From: Euryhalocaulis caribicus
Lineage (GTDB): Bacteria > Pseudomonadota > Alphaproteobacteria > Caulobacterales > Maricaulaceae
Assembly: GCF_000412185.1 (NCBI RefSeq)
Contig: NZ_ASJA01000001.1
Span: 306,917-370,916, forward strand
Direction: 5' to 3'
Length of the DNA stretch: 64,000 nt
A program made the position numbers and the translations under genes. Below are positions 1-7,998 of this stretch, in pieces; within the stretch, counting starts at the first letter, position 1, and each line of letters opens with the position of its first letter. The notes below the pieces were generated by a model, which saw nothing but the letters and a program-made list of their open reading frames with translations, was not told the origin of the DNA and did not search any database.

Positions 1-629
1 CGGCGTTCCAATCCCGCATGCGGCTGGACGCCATGACGCGCGGCGTCACCCTGACCGCCCCGGAAACCGTTTTCTTTTCCCATGACACGCAGATCGAGAA
101 CGACGTGACGGTGGAGCCGCATGTCGTTTTCGGCCCTGGCGTTCAAATCGGCCGCGGCGCCGCCATTCGCGCGTTCTCTCATCTGGAGGACGCGCGCGTG
201 GGCGAGGGCGCTCAAATCGGCCCCTATGCGCGTTTGCGGCCGGGGGCCGACATCGGAGCCGGGGCGCGCGTGGGCAATTTTGTCGAGGTGAAGAAGGCCA
301 CCCTTGGCGACGGCGCCAAGGTGAACCATCTGACCTATATCGGAGACGCCGATATCGGCGCCGGCGCGAATATCGGGGCTGGAACCATCACCTGCAATTA
401 TGACGGTTTCGGCAAATATAGAACGGTGATAGGCGAGAACGCCTTTATCGGCTCGAACAGCGCCCTGGTGGCGCCAATCAATATCGGATCTGGCTCTTAT
501 GTCGGATCGGGATCCGTGGTGACGAAGGACGTGCCGGAAGACGCCCTGGCGGTCGGCCGGGCGCGGCAATCGAACAAGGAAGGCTGGGCAAAGCGCTTCC
601 GCGACAAGAAGACGAGGGACAAGGAATGA
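1..629 (+). CDS. glmU: GlmU, C-terminal acetyltransferase part (5' end outside window)
   Basis: The frame is open from the window edge (first full codon at base 3), so this is the 3' part of the gene. The bifunctional enzyme makes UDP-N-acetylglucosamine for peptidoglycan and lipid A. What is visible is the left-handed beta-helix of hexapeptide repeats (many I-G-x-G units) of the glucosamine-1-phosphate acetyltransferase domain. The segment [10 protein letters not shown] carries the histidine expected to be the catalytic base, and [13 protein letters not shown] is the conserved acetyl-CoA-side loop. The uridylyltransferase half lies upstream, outside the window. The stop overlaps the next start (ATGA), so it is probably cotranscribed with gabD rather than with the more usual glmS. 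Confidence 0.95.
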   Translation, partial: AFQSRMRLDAMTRGVTLTAPETVFFSHDTQIENDVTVEPHVVFGPGVQIGRGAAIRAFSHLEDARVGEGAQIGPYARLRPGADIGAGARVGNFVEVKKATLGDGAKVNHLTYIGDADIGAGANIGAGTITCNYDGFGKYRTVIGENAFIGSNSALVAPINIGSGSYVGSGSVVTKDVPEDALAVGRARQSNKEGWAKRFRDKKTRDKE

Positions 630-2095
630 GCTTGGCGGATCGCATCAAGGACAAGAGCCTGTTTCGGGAAGAGGCGCTGATCGGCGGTGAATGGGTCGGC
701 GGCGAGGGCGGCAAGACCTTCGCGGTAACCAACCCGGCCAATGGCCAGACCATCGCCAATATCGCCGACGTCGGAGAGAAGGGCGCGTTGGAGGCCGTTA
801 GCGCGGCGACAGAGGCGTTTGAACGCTGGAAGAAAACGCGCGCCAATGACCGCGCCGCGATCCTGCGCAAATGGTATGATTTGATCCTCGCCAATCAGGA
901 TGATCTGGCGAGCCTCATCACCGCCGAAATGGGCAAGCCGTTCGCGCAGGCGAAAGGCGAGGTGGTCTATGCGGCGGATTTTGTCGAATGGTATGCCGAG
1001 GAAGCCAAGCGCAGCCACGGTGAAACCCTGTCTTCCCCGTGGCCGGACGCGCGCGTCATGACGCTGCAGCAGCCGATCGGCGTTGTCGCGGCGATTACGC
1101 CGTGGAATTTCCCCGCCGGCATGATCACCCGCAAGGTTGCGCCGGCTCTGGCGGCGGGCTGTTGCGCCGTGGTGAAGCCGGCGCCGGAAACACCGCTGAC
1201 CGCGCTGGCGCTCGCCAAGCTGGCCGAAGACGCCGGTCTGCCGCCGGGCGTGATGAACGTGGTGACGGGCGAAGCGGCCAATATCGGCCCGGTGCTGACG
1301 GGCGATCCGCGGATCCGCATGCTCGGCTTCACCGGTTCGACGGAGATCGGCAAACTGCTGATGCGTCAGTCCGCCGACACGGTGAAAAAGGTGGCGCTGG
1401 AGCTGGGTGGAAACGCCCCCTTCATCGTGATGGACGACGCCGATCTGGAATCGGCCGCCGCCGGCGCCATTCTGGCCAAGTATCGCGTATCCGGTCAGGT
1501 CTGCGTGGCCGCAAACCGCCTGCTGGTGCAGCGCGGCGTCGCCGACAAGTTTGTCGAGGTCCTGAAAGCGAAGGTCGAGGCCATCAAGGTCGGCGACGGG
1601 TTCGAGGACGGCATCGATATGGGCCCGCTGGTGCATGAGGAAGCGGTTGGCCGCGTCGAAGGCCTGGTCCGCGAAGCCTCTGACGCCGGAGCCAGCATCG
1701 CGGCGGGCGGCGCGCGGCTGGACCGGGAAGGGGCCTTTTTCGCGCCGACCCTGATCGACAACGCCACGCCTGACATGTCCATCGTGAAGAACGAGATTTT
1801 CGGCCCCGTGCTCAGCGTCATGCGCTTCGATGACGAGGAAGAGGCGATTCGCATCGCCAACGACACCCCCTACGGACTGGCGGGCTATATCTATACGCGC
1901 GATGTCGGGCGGGTTCACCGTCTGGCCGAGGCGCTGGAATATGGCATGGTCGGCGTGAATGTGCCGCTTGTCGGGTCTTCCTCCACCCCGTTCGGCGGCG
2001 TGAAACAATCCGGCATCGGCCGCGAAGGCGGGCGCTGGGGCATGGAAGAGTTTCAGGAAACCAAGCTGATAGTACTGGGCGGGATTGGTTCGTGA
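626..2095 (+). CDS. gabD: NAD(P)-dependent succinate-semialdehyde dehydrogenase
   Basis: An aldehyde dehydrogenase superfamily protein of 489 residues, the normal GabD length. It should oxidise succinate semialdehyde to succinate in the cytoplasm, the last step of GABA degradation. Glu259 in LELGG is the general base and Cys293 in [10 protein letters not shown] is the nucleophile; the CVAANR context and the PWNFP cofactor loop match the GabD branch better than generic aldehyde dehydrogenases. The ATG overlaps the glmU stop by 4 nt and its own stop overlaps the rpiA GTG start by 4 nt, so translation of the three genes is probably coupled. The exact substrate is inferred from family resemblance only; no gabT transaminase is nearby. 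Confidence 0.9.
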   Translation: MSLADRIKDKSLFREEALIGGEWVGGEGGKTFAVTNPANGQTIANIADVGEKGALEAVSAATEAFERWKKTRANDRAAILRKWYDLILANQDDLASLITAEMGKPFAQAKGEVVYAADFVEWYAEEAKRSHGETLSSPWPDARVMTLQQPIGVVAAITPWNFPAGMITRKVAPALAAGCCAVVKPAPETPLTALALAKLAEDAGLPPGVMNVVTGEAANIGPVLTGDPRIRMLGFTGSTEIGKLLMRQSADTVKKVALELGGNAPFIVMDDADLESAAAGAILAKYRVSGQVCVAANRLLVQRGVADKFVEVLKAKVEAIKVGDGFEDGIDMGPLVHEEAVGRVEGLVREASDAGASIAAGGARLDREGAFFAPTLIDNATPDMSIVKNEIFGPVLSVMRFDDEEEAIRIANDTPYGLAGYIYTRDVGRVHRLAEALEYGMVGVNVPLVGSSSTPFGGVKQSGIGREGGRWGMEEFQETKLIVLGGIGS

Positions 2096-2796
2096 GCCGC
2101 GATCAACAGAAACATAACGCCGCGCTGGCGGCTCTGGATTTCGTCGACGACAACATGATCATCGGCCTGGGCTCCGGCTCGACCGCCGAGATCCTGATTG
2201 ATCTGATTGGCGAGCGCGTCGCGGAAGGCCTGCATATCGCCGGCATCCCGACATCCGAGCGGACCCGCCGCTGCGCGGAGCGCGCCGGCATCGACATCAT
2301 CCCGGTCGAGCATGCCGACCGCGTCGACCTCACCATTGACGGCGCGGACGAGGTCGACCCGAATTTTCGCCTGATGAAGGGCGGCGGCGGCTGCCTGTTG
2401 CGCGAGAAGATCGTCGCGCACGCCTCCGACGTGATGGTGGTGATTATCGACGAGTCGAAAATGGTCGAGCAGCTGGGCGCGTTTCCGCTGCCTGTGGAGG
2501 TCGACCGGTTCGGGTTCACCATTACGGCGAAGAAAGTGTTCGACGCTCTGCGCGATTCCGGCTGCAAGGGCGCCGATGTGTCTTTGCGCGAGCGGTCCGG
2601 TCCGCGCGATCCGTTCGTTTCCGACGGCGGACATTTCATTCTGGACTGTCAGTGCAAATCGATTCCCGATCCGGAATTGACCGCCCGGATGCTCACCTCG
2701 ATTCCGGGCGTGGTCGAGCACGGCATGTTCCTCGACATCGCGCGCTTCATTGTCGTTGGCGGCGATGAATCGGCGGAGATCATCGAGCGGCAATAG
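2092..2796 (+). CDS. rpiA: Ribose-5-phosphate isomerase A
   Basis: Interconverts ribose 5-phosphate and ribulose 5-phosphate in the non-oxidative pentose phosphate pathway. The 234-residue length is typical of RpiA. Diagnostic motifs are GLGSGSTA near residue 24 (phosphate-binding loop), DGADEVDP near residue 83 and the LMKGGGGCLLREK stretch that holds the catalytic lysine and glutamate region. It starts with GTG inside the gabD stop (GTGA overlap). Its TAG stop directly abuts the stop of the convergent lipoprotein gene, with no intergenic base. Confidence 0.95.
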   Translation: MSRDQQKHNAALAALDFVDDNMIIGLGSGSTAEILIDLIGERVAEGLHIAGIPTSERTRRCAERAGIDIIPVEHADRVDLTIDGADEVDPNFRLMKGGGGCLLREKIVAHASDVMVVIIDESKMVEQLGAFPLPVEVDRFGFTITAKKVFDALRDSGCKGADVSLRERSGPRDPFVSDGGHFILDCQCKSIPDPELTARMLTSIPGVVEHGMFLDIARFIVVGGDESAEIIERQ

Positions 2797-3237
2797 CTAG
2801 CCGCAACGCTCCAGCACGGTTTTTGCCCGGAAATCGACCTCCATCCGGTCTTCGCCCAGCGGCGTCAGCGTGAAGCCGTAATCGGGCTGCGCCGCGCCTT
2901 CCGCCATGCAGTTTTCCGTCAGCAGATTGATCTGACCCGGGCCGTTGCGGATTTCGGCAATGTCACAGGCCATCTCTCCGGCCGTATAGACATGGTCCAC
3001 GGCGAACTCCCATGTCATCGGCGTTCCGCAATCGCCCGCCGCCGCCCATTCCCCGGTGTAGTCGGCGGCATAGTCGGTGAATTCCGGCGCGTCAGCCGGC
3101 GGCGTTTCAACCGTGTCAGGGGCGTCGCCTCGCAGATCGCCTGAAGCGGGAGCCTCGGCGCTTTCCTGATCTCCCGCCTCCATCTGACAGGCGGCAAGGA
3201 CAAAAACAGTCAGCAGAGCGAATGACTTGGTCATCAT
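2797..3237 (-). CDS. Small lipoprotein of unknown function
   Basis: A 146-residue protein with a short hydrophobic N-terminus ending in LAAC, a good lipobox, so it should be lipidated and anchored facing the periplasm. The mature part begins with an acidic, proline-rich linker followed by a compact domain containing four cysteines. The start at 3237 is chosen because GGAGA lies 7 nt upstream; the frame stays open further upstream into the gor 5' end, but that extension has no signal peptide and would overlap the divergent gene. The domain resembles small protease-inhibitor-like or META-like periplasmic folds only in a general way, so function is left open. Confidence 0.75.
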   Translation of the reverse strand: MMTKSFALLTVFVLAACQMEAGDQESAEAPASGDLRGDAPDTVETPPADAPEFTDYAADYTGEWAAAGDCGTPMTWEFAVDHVYTAGEMACDIAEIRNGPGQINLLTENCMAEGAAQPDYGFTLTPLGEDRMEVDFRAKTVLERCG

Positions 3238-3339
3238 GGCGTGTCTCCAGGGTTGGATAGGTCGGGGCGCGGGGTTATCTCCCGTCTGGCGATTTTTCCG
3301 GTCTGGCCGGGACAGACATAGAGCAAGGGCGGACATTTC

Positions 3340-4722
3340 ATGAGTGACTATGATTACGATCTTTTTGTGATCGGGGCCGGTTCCGGCGGCGTCCGCGCCG
3401 CGCGCGTCGCCGCCATGGCGGGCGGCCGCGTGGCGATTGCGGAGGAGGACCGGATCGGCGGCACCTGCGTGATCCGCGGCTGCGTGCCCAAGAAATTCAT
3501 GGTCTATGCCAGCGAATTCAAACAGCATTTCGAAGACGCCAAGGGCTATGGCTGGTCTTTCCCCGAGCCCCCGAAATTCGAGATGACGCCCTTCATGAAC
3601 GCCCTCCATGCCGAGGTGGACCGTCTATCCGGCATCTATCGCCGCAATCTGGATAATTCGGGCGTGGACGTGATCGAGGACCGGGCGGAGTTGAAGGACC
3701 GGCACACAATCCATCTCGTGAACGAAGATCGCACCGTCACCGCGGAGAAGATTCTTGTCGCCGTCGGCGGATGGCCCGTGAGGCCGGATATTGAGGGCGC
3801 GGATCTCGGCATCGTCTCCAATGACGTTTTCCATCTGGACAAGGTCCCCGAGCATATCGTGATCGTCGGGGGCGGGTATATCGCCTGTGAATTTGCCGAT
3901 ATCTTCCGCGGCCTGGGTTCCGAGGTTTGTCTGGTCTATCGCCGCGACGTGGTCCTGCGCGGTTTCGATGACGATATTCGCACCCATGTCACCGAAGGCA
4001 TGAAGCGGAACGGCGTCCGGATCATCACCCACGCCAACGTGGATTCCCTCAAGAAAACCGGCGATGGCCGCATTCGGGTCAATGTGTCGGACGATTCGGA
4101 AATCGAGGCCGATCAGGTTCTGTTCGCTATCGGACGCAAGCCGAAAACGGAAACGCTGGGGCTGGAGAGCGCAGGCGTGGATCTGGATGAAACGGGCGCG
4201 ATCAAGGTCGACGAATATGCAAAATCCAATGTCGATAATATCTGGGCCGTGGGCGACGTGACCAACCGGATGAATTTGACGCCGGTCGCGATTCGCGAAG
4301 GCCAGGCCTTCGCGGAAACCGAATTCAATGAAAGCCCGATGACCTTCGATCACGACAAGATCGCGACGGGCGTTTTCACGCAACCGCCCGTGGGCACTGT
4401 AGGGCTGAGCGAGGCGGAGGCCCGCAAGCAGTTCAAGGTCGATGTTTACAAGGCGCGCTTCTTCCCGATGAAGGAGATGCTGACTGGCGATTCTCACCGC
4501 ATGATGATGAAGCTGATCGTGCGGCAAGAGGACCAGGTGGTGGTCGGTTGTCATATCGTGGGGCCGGACGCGCCGGAAGTTATTCAGGCTGTGGGTATTG
4601 CCGTGAAAGCGGGCCTTACGAAGAAAGACTTCGACAGGACGTGCGCTGTCCATCCGACTGCTGCTGAAGAGCTGGTTACAATGAAAGAAAAATTCAACCC
4701 GGTCGGCATTAATACAAGTTGA
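3340..4722 (+). CDS. gor: Glutathione-disulfide reductase
   Basis: An FAD/NADPH pyridine nucleotide-disulfide oxidoreductase of 460 residues that regenerates glutathione in the cytosol. The N-terminal FAD site is GAGSGGVRAAR, and the redox-active pair Cys43/Cys48 sits in GGTCVIRGCVPKK. The second nucleotide fold GGGYIACEFADIFRGLG is followed by YRRD arginines typical of NADPH-preferring glutathione reductases. The C-terminal HPTAAEE supplies the His-Glu acid-base pair. The overall pattern (RGCVPKK, LRGFDDDIR) separates it from lipoamide dehydrogenase and mercuric reductase. It is divergent from the lipoprotein gene, with about 100 nt between the starts. Confidence 0.93.
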   Translation: MSDYDYDLFVIGAGSGGVRAARVAAMAGGRVAIAEEDRIGGTCVIRGCVPKKFMVYASEFKQHFEDAKGYGWSFPEPPKFEMTPFMNALHAEVDRLSGIYRRNLDNSGVDVIEDRAELKDRHTIHLVNEDRTVTAEKILVAVGGWPVRPDIEGADLGIVSNDVFHLDKVPEHIVIVGGGYIACEFADIFRGLGSEVCLVYRRDVVLRGFDDDIRTHVTEGMKRNGVRIITHANVDSLKKTGDGRIRVNVSDDSEIEADQVLFAIGRKPKTETLGLESAGVDLDETGAIKVDEYAKSNVDNIWAVGDVTNRMNLTPVAIREGQAFAETEFNESPMTFDHDKIATGVFTQPPVGTVGLSEAEARKQFKVDVYKARFFPMKEMLTGDSHRMMMKLIVRQEDQVVVGCHIVGPDAPEVIQAVGIAVKAGLTKKDFDRTCAVHPTAAEELVTMKEKFNPVGINTS

Positions 4723-4949
4723 TATTTAGTTTAATTACACGCGTTTTCCAAAATCAGGAATTTGCTATTCCCGACGACTGCTATTGACCGTCAAGATGCT
4801 GCATCCGATGGTGGCGGCTATGGTTGTTAGGGAGTTAGTAAGGCCAACAGCATAAACCTGAATCATACCTCACCTTGCGCATTAAGGCGTGAGCAAATTT
4901 GAACGAAAAGTCGCGGACGGCGCGCCGAAAAGAATGTCCACGGGTTGGA

Positions 4950-5333
4950 ATGGGTAAAACAGACCGGAACCTCCGAGTTCTCGTTGTCGAGGATAATCTG
5001 ATTAACCAGATCGTGATGGAGGGGCTCCTGAAGACCTTCGGTCATGACGCTGTGCTGGTCGATAACGGCCGTGAGGCTGTACAGCTTTCCTCCGATAGCG
5101 CTTTCGACCTGATTCTGATGGACCTCCACATGCCCGAAATGGACGGGTATGAGACCACCGAGGAAATCCGTAACCGCGAATCGAACGGTCAGACGCCGAT
5201 CATCGCCGTCACCGCGGACGCGCTGTCCGGCACCAAGGAACGTTGTTTCGAGGCCGGCATGGACGGTTATGTCACAAAGCCTGTGGACCCGGACCGGCTG
5301 GTCGCTGAAATCCTTCGTCTCACATCGGCCTGA
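4950..5333 (+). CDS. Stand-alone response-regulator receiver domain
   Basis: A single CheY-like receiver domain of about 127 residues with no output domain. The acidic pair is in VVEDN, the phospho-acceptor is Asp58 in LILMDLHMP, the switch threonine is in AVTADAL and the conserved lysine is in TKPVD. The sequence resembles receiver domains of hybrid histidine kinases, so it may shuttle phosphate to or from a histidine phosphotransferase. No kinase is adjacent. The ATG at 4950 is preferred; a TTG at 4899 would add 17 basic residues. Neither start has a strong Shine-Dalgarno sequence. The 227 nt upstream, back to gor, show no clear gene. Confidence 0.8.
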   Translation: MGKTDRNLRVLVVEDNLINQIVMEGLLKTFGHDAVLVDNGREAVQLSSDSAFDLILMDLHMPEMDGYETTEEIRNRESNGQTPIIAVTADALSGTKERCFEAGMDGYVTKPVDPDRLVAEILRLTSA

Positions 5334-5353
5334 TCGTGAGGCTTCACAAGCGC

Positions 5354-5377
5354 GCGGGGAGTTGCTAACTCCCCCGC
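5354..5377 (+). terminator. Stem-loop after the receiver gene
   Basis: An inverted repeat GCGGGGAGTT / AACTCCCCCGC with a GCT loop and one bulged C, starting 20 nt after the receiver-domain stop. It is followed only by TCTTCG, so the U-tract is poor. Its position between a stop codon and a tRNA supports a terminator or processing role. The loop region reads TTGCTAA, as in the hairpin at 29643-29669. Confidence 0.5.
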
Positions 5378-5394
5378 TCTTCGCAACGAAATGT

Positions 5395-5481
5395 GCGGTC
5401 GTGGCGGAACTGGTAGACGCGCAGCGTTGAGGGCGCTGTGGCCGAGAGGCCGTGGAGGTTCGATTCCTCTCGACCGCACCA
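5395..5481 (+). tRNA. tRNA-Leu (anticodon GAG)
   Basis: The acceptor arms GCGGTCG and CGACCGC pair perfectly, with discriminator A and an encoded CCA. The anticodon stem CAGCG/CGCTG encloses loop TTGAGGG with anticodon GAG at 5429-5431, which reads CUC and CUU leucine codons. The long variable arm (GGCCGAGAGGCC) marks a class II tRNA, and GGTTCGATTCC is the T arm. Confidence 0.97.
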
Positions 5482-5592
5482 TTCTTTCTCAGACATAGCC
5501 GTGAATCACGCTGAACCGGCGCTCGCCAAGCGGGCGTCGAGGTTTTAAATCTGGTCTCGACCGGACAGACCCTGGAAGAGCGGAGATACGGC

Positions 5593-6984
5593 GTGAGCGA
5601 CACCCTGATTGAGCCCGAAGACGAATCCGCCGAGCTCTCCCAGGCGGATGTCGATGCGGACGATGTGGCCCGCATCGCCCAGGCTGTCGATCTCAGTGAT
5701 CCTGACCTTCTGACGTCCATTCTGCGCGAACGGCACCCCGCCGATATTGCCGACCTGTTCGAGCAGCTGGCGAACGAACAGCTGCGCGCGGTCGTGCGCC
5801 TGATCCCGCGCGAAATTACCGGCGACATCCTCACGGAGCTGGAAGACGACAGCCGGGAGCTGGTTCTGGACGAACTTCATCCGGTTGAAGTTGCGCGGGC
5901 CATTCTCGACCTCGAGACCGATGACGCCATCGAAGTTGTCGAGGACATGGAGGAGGAGGCCCGGGCCGAGGTTCTGGCGGCTGTCCCCGCGCGGGACCGC
6001 AAAATCCTCGAGCAAAGCCTGGCCTTTGACGAAGAGACCGCCGGCCGCCTTATGCAGCGGGAATTCGTGGCGGCGCCGGAATTCTGGACCGTCGGGGACG
6101 CAATCGATCACATGCGCGCGGCGGGTGATGATCTGCCGGAGCTGTTCTTCGAGATCTATGTTGTCTCGCCGGATTTCAAGCCGGTGGGGGAAGTCCCGGT
6201 CTCGCACCTCATGCGTTCGCCCCGCGACACCAGTCTCAGCGACATCATGCTTGCGCCGCGCGCCCTGATCCGCCCCGAAATGGATCAGGAAGAGGCCGCC
6301 TATCTTTTCGAGAAATACCACCTCATTTCCGCGCCGGTGGTCGATGAATCCGGCCGTCTATCCGGGATGATCACGGTCGATGACATGGTCGATGTCATCC
6401 AGGAGGAGAACAAGGAAGACATGCTGGCCCTGGCCGGCGTGACCGAAGCCGGCCTTTCCGACACGGTCCTGTCCTCTGTCCGCGCGCGGGCGCCCTGGCT
6501 GTTCGTGAACCTCCTGACGGCGGTCGCCGCCTCCGCCGTGATCGCGCTGTTCGAGGCGGCGATTGCGCAGCTGGTCGCGCTGGCCGTGCTGATGCCGATT
6601 GTCGCCTCGATGGGCGGCAACGCCGGCACCCAGTCTCTGGCCGTGGCCGTGCGCGCCCTGGCTTCCCGCGACCTGACCTCCGCCAATGCCCGCCGCATCA
6701 TCGTGCGGGAGATGCTGACCGGCGTCGTCAATGGTCTCATTTTCGCCGTCGTCATGGCCATCGTGGCCGCGGTCTGGTTTGGCCGCGCCGATCTGGGCCT
6801 TGTCATCGCCATTGCGATGGTCGTGAATTTGGCCAGCGCCGGCCTGTCGGGCATTGTCATACCGCTGGCCCTGAAACGGTTTGGCGCCGACCCGGCCGTC
6901 GCATCGTCGGTTTTCGTGACCACGGTGACCGACATGGTCGGCTTTTTCGTGTTTCTTGGACTCGCAGCCTGGATGCTCCTGTAA
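5593..6984 (+). CDS. mgtE: MgtE-family magnesium transporter
   Basis: A 463-residue inner-membrane Mg2+ channel/transporter. From the N-terminus it shows the helical MgtE N domain with repeated acidic stretches (about residues 30-130), two CBS domains (about 130-260) that sense cytosolic Mg2+, and a C-terminal block of about five transmembrane helices (about 285-463). The membrane part has the family signatures GGNAGTQSLA and a conserved aspartate in TVTDMVGFF. The start is GTG, with GGAG upstream. Its TAA overlaps the start of the Kelch gene (TAATG), so the two are likely translationally coupled. Confidence 0.92.
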   Translation: MSDTLIEPEDESAELSQADVDADDVARIAQAVDLSDPDLLTSILRERHPADIADLFEQLANEQLRAVVRLIPREITGDILTELEDDSRELVLDELHPVEVARAILDLETDDAIEVVEDMEEEARAEVLAAVPARDRKILEQSLAFDEETAGRLMQREFVAAPEFWTVGDAIDHMRAAGDDLPELFFEIYVVSPDFKPVGEVPVSHLMRSPRDTSLSDIMLAPRALIRPEMDQEEAAYLFEKYHLISAPVVDESGRLSGMITVDDMVDVIQEENKEDMLALAGVTEAGLSDTVLSSVRARAPWLFVNLLTAVAASAVIALFEAAIAQLVALAVLMPIVASMGGNAGTQSLAVAVRALASRDLTSANARRIIVREMLTGVVNGLIFAVVMAIVAAVWFGRADLGLVIAIAMVVNLASAGLSGIVIPLALKRFGADPAVASSVFVTTVTDMVGFFVFLGLAAWMLL

Positions 6985-7925
6985 TGATTTCGACTCTTGT
7001 CTCGCTTGGCGCTGTCGTGATGGCGCAATCGCCTGATGCGGCCGCGGCCAGCGACTGGCGCGCCGCCGCTTCGCTGGAATCGCCGCGGGCGGGCGTCGCC
7101 GCCACCGTCTCCGACGATCTGATCTATGCCGCGGGCGGCTCGGGCCTTCTCGCGCCGATCGAAGACTTCGATGAATACGACCCCGCCGCCGATTCCTGGC
7201 GCGGGCTGCAGCCCCTGCCCATGGCTCTGGAGCGCATGGGTCTGGCGGCGCTGGACGGCCGAATCTATGTGGCTGGCGGCTACACCAAGGATTCTCCGAC
7301 CGACCCCATCGACGATGTCTGGATCTATGATCCGTCCGAAGAAACATGGACGGATTCCCCGGCCATGCCCGCGGCGCGCGCCAATTTCACGCTGGTGGAA
7401 ACCGGCGGCAAGCTCTACGCGGTCGGCGGCTCGGGCGCGGGCGCGGGCGTGGTCAGCGTTTACGACCCGGCGAAGAATGGCTGGCGCGAAGCCGGGGAGG
7501 AGCCCGTCGCCGATCGCCGCGGCGCGGCCGCCGTGGCCCTCAACGGCGACATCTATGTCATTGGCGGCGTCGGTGAGCCCGGCGGCCTGTCGCGTGTCGA
7601 CATTTTCGACACGGAAAGCGAGACATGGCGCGAAGGCCCAGCCCTTCCGGGAGCGCGCTATGGACACGCCGCGGCGATTGTCGGCGGCCGTATTCATGTC
7701 GCCGGCGGGCGCGCGTCCTCGGACGCCACGCTGAGGGATCATCTCATCCTGGACGCTGCGACGGGACAGTGGGCGGAAGGCGCGCCGCTTCCCACGCCCC
7801 GCTCCGCGGCGGCCGGGGCGGCGCATGACGGCGAGTTCTATGTCATTGGTGGCGGCGCTGGCGGCGGATTCTTCGCGCCGTTCACCGCCATCGACTCCGT
7901 GGACGTGTTCAAAAGCGGCGACTGA
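6984..7925 (+). CDS. Exported Kelch-repeat beta-propeller protein
   Basis: A 313-residue protein built almost entirely of Kelch motifs. Six repeats end in the diagnostic double glycine (YAAGG, YVAGG, YAVGG, YVIGG, HVAGG, YVIGG), each followed by conserved aromatic residues, which predicts a six-bladed propeller. The first 20 or so residues are hydrophobic and end in small residues (VVMAQS...AAA), consistent with a short signal peptide and a periplasmic location. Its start codon overlaps the mgtE stop. Kelch propellers can be scaffolds or sialate-mutarotase-like enzymes; nothing in the sequence decides which. A role linked to Mg2+ transport is only an inference from coupling. Confidence 0.82.
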   Translation: MISTLVSLGAVVMAQSPDAAAASDWRAAASLESPRAGVAATVSDDLIYAAGGSGLLAPIEDFDEYDPAADSWRGLQPLPMALERMGLAALDGRIYVAGGYTKDSPTDPIDDVWIYDPSEETWTDSPAMPAARANFTLVETGGKLYAVGGSGAGAGVVSVYDPAKNGWREAGEEPVADRRGAAAVALNGDIYVIGGVGEPGGLSRVDIFDTESETWREGPALPGARYGHAAAIVGGRIHVAGGRASSDATLRDHLILDAATGQWAEGAPLPTPRSAAAGAAHDGEFYVIGGGAGGGFFAPFTAIDSVDVFKSGD

Positions 7926-7998
7926 TACGCCTCGCGGCGCGTGAGTTGCAGAGACCGGTTCGAACAAGAAACCGAACCGTGCCGTTTTAGGACATGCA

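Noticed and set aside
497..2008. A 503-codon minus-strand frame opposite gabD
   Set aside because: Arginine/histidine-rich antisense shadow produced by the high third-position GC of gabD, with its own motifs fully explained by gabD.
2797..3609. A longer version of the lipoprotein gene reaching into gor
   Set aside because: The extra N-terminal part overlaps the gor 5' end and would bury the signal peptide and lipobox; GGAGA supports the start at 3237.
5482..5592. Magnesium riboswitch upstream of mgtE
   Set aside because: The 111-nt gap is short and shows no recognisable riboswitch-like conserved core.
7956..7979. Terminator between the Kelch gene and spmX
   Set aside because: CGGTTCG/CGAACCG has a 10-nt loop and no clear T-tract; too weak to call.
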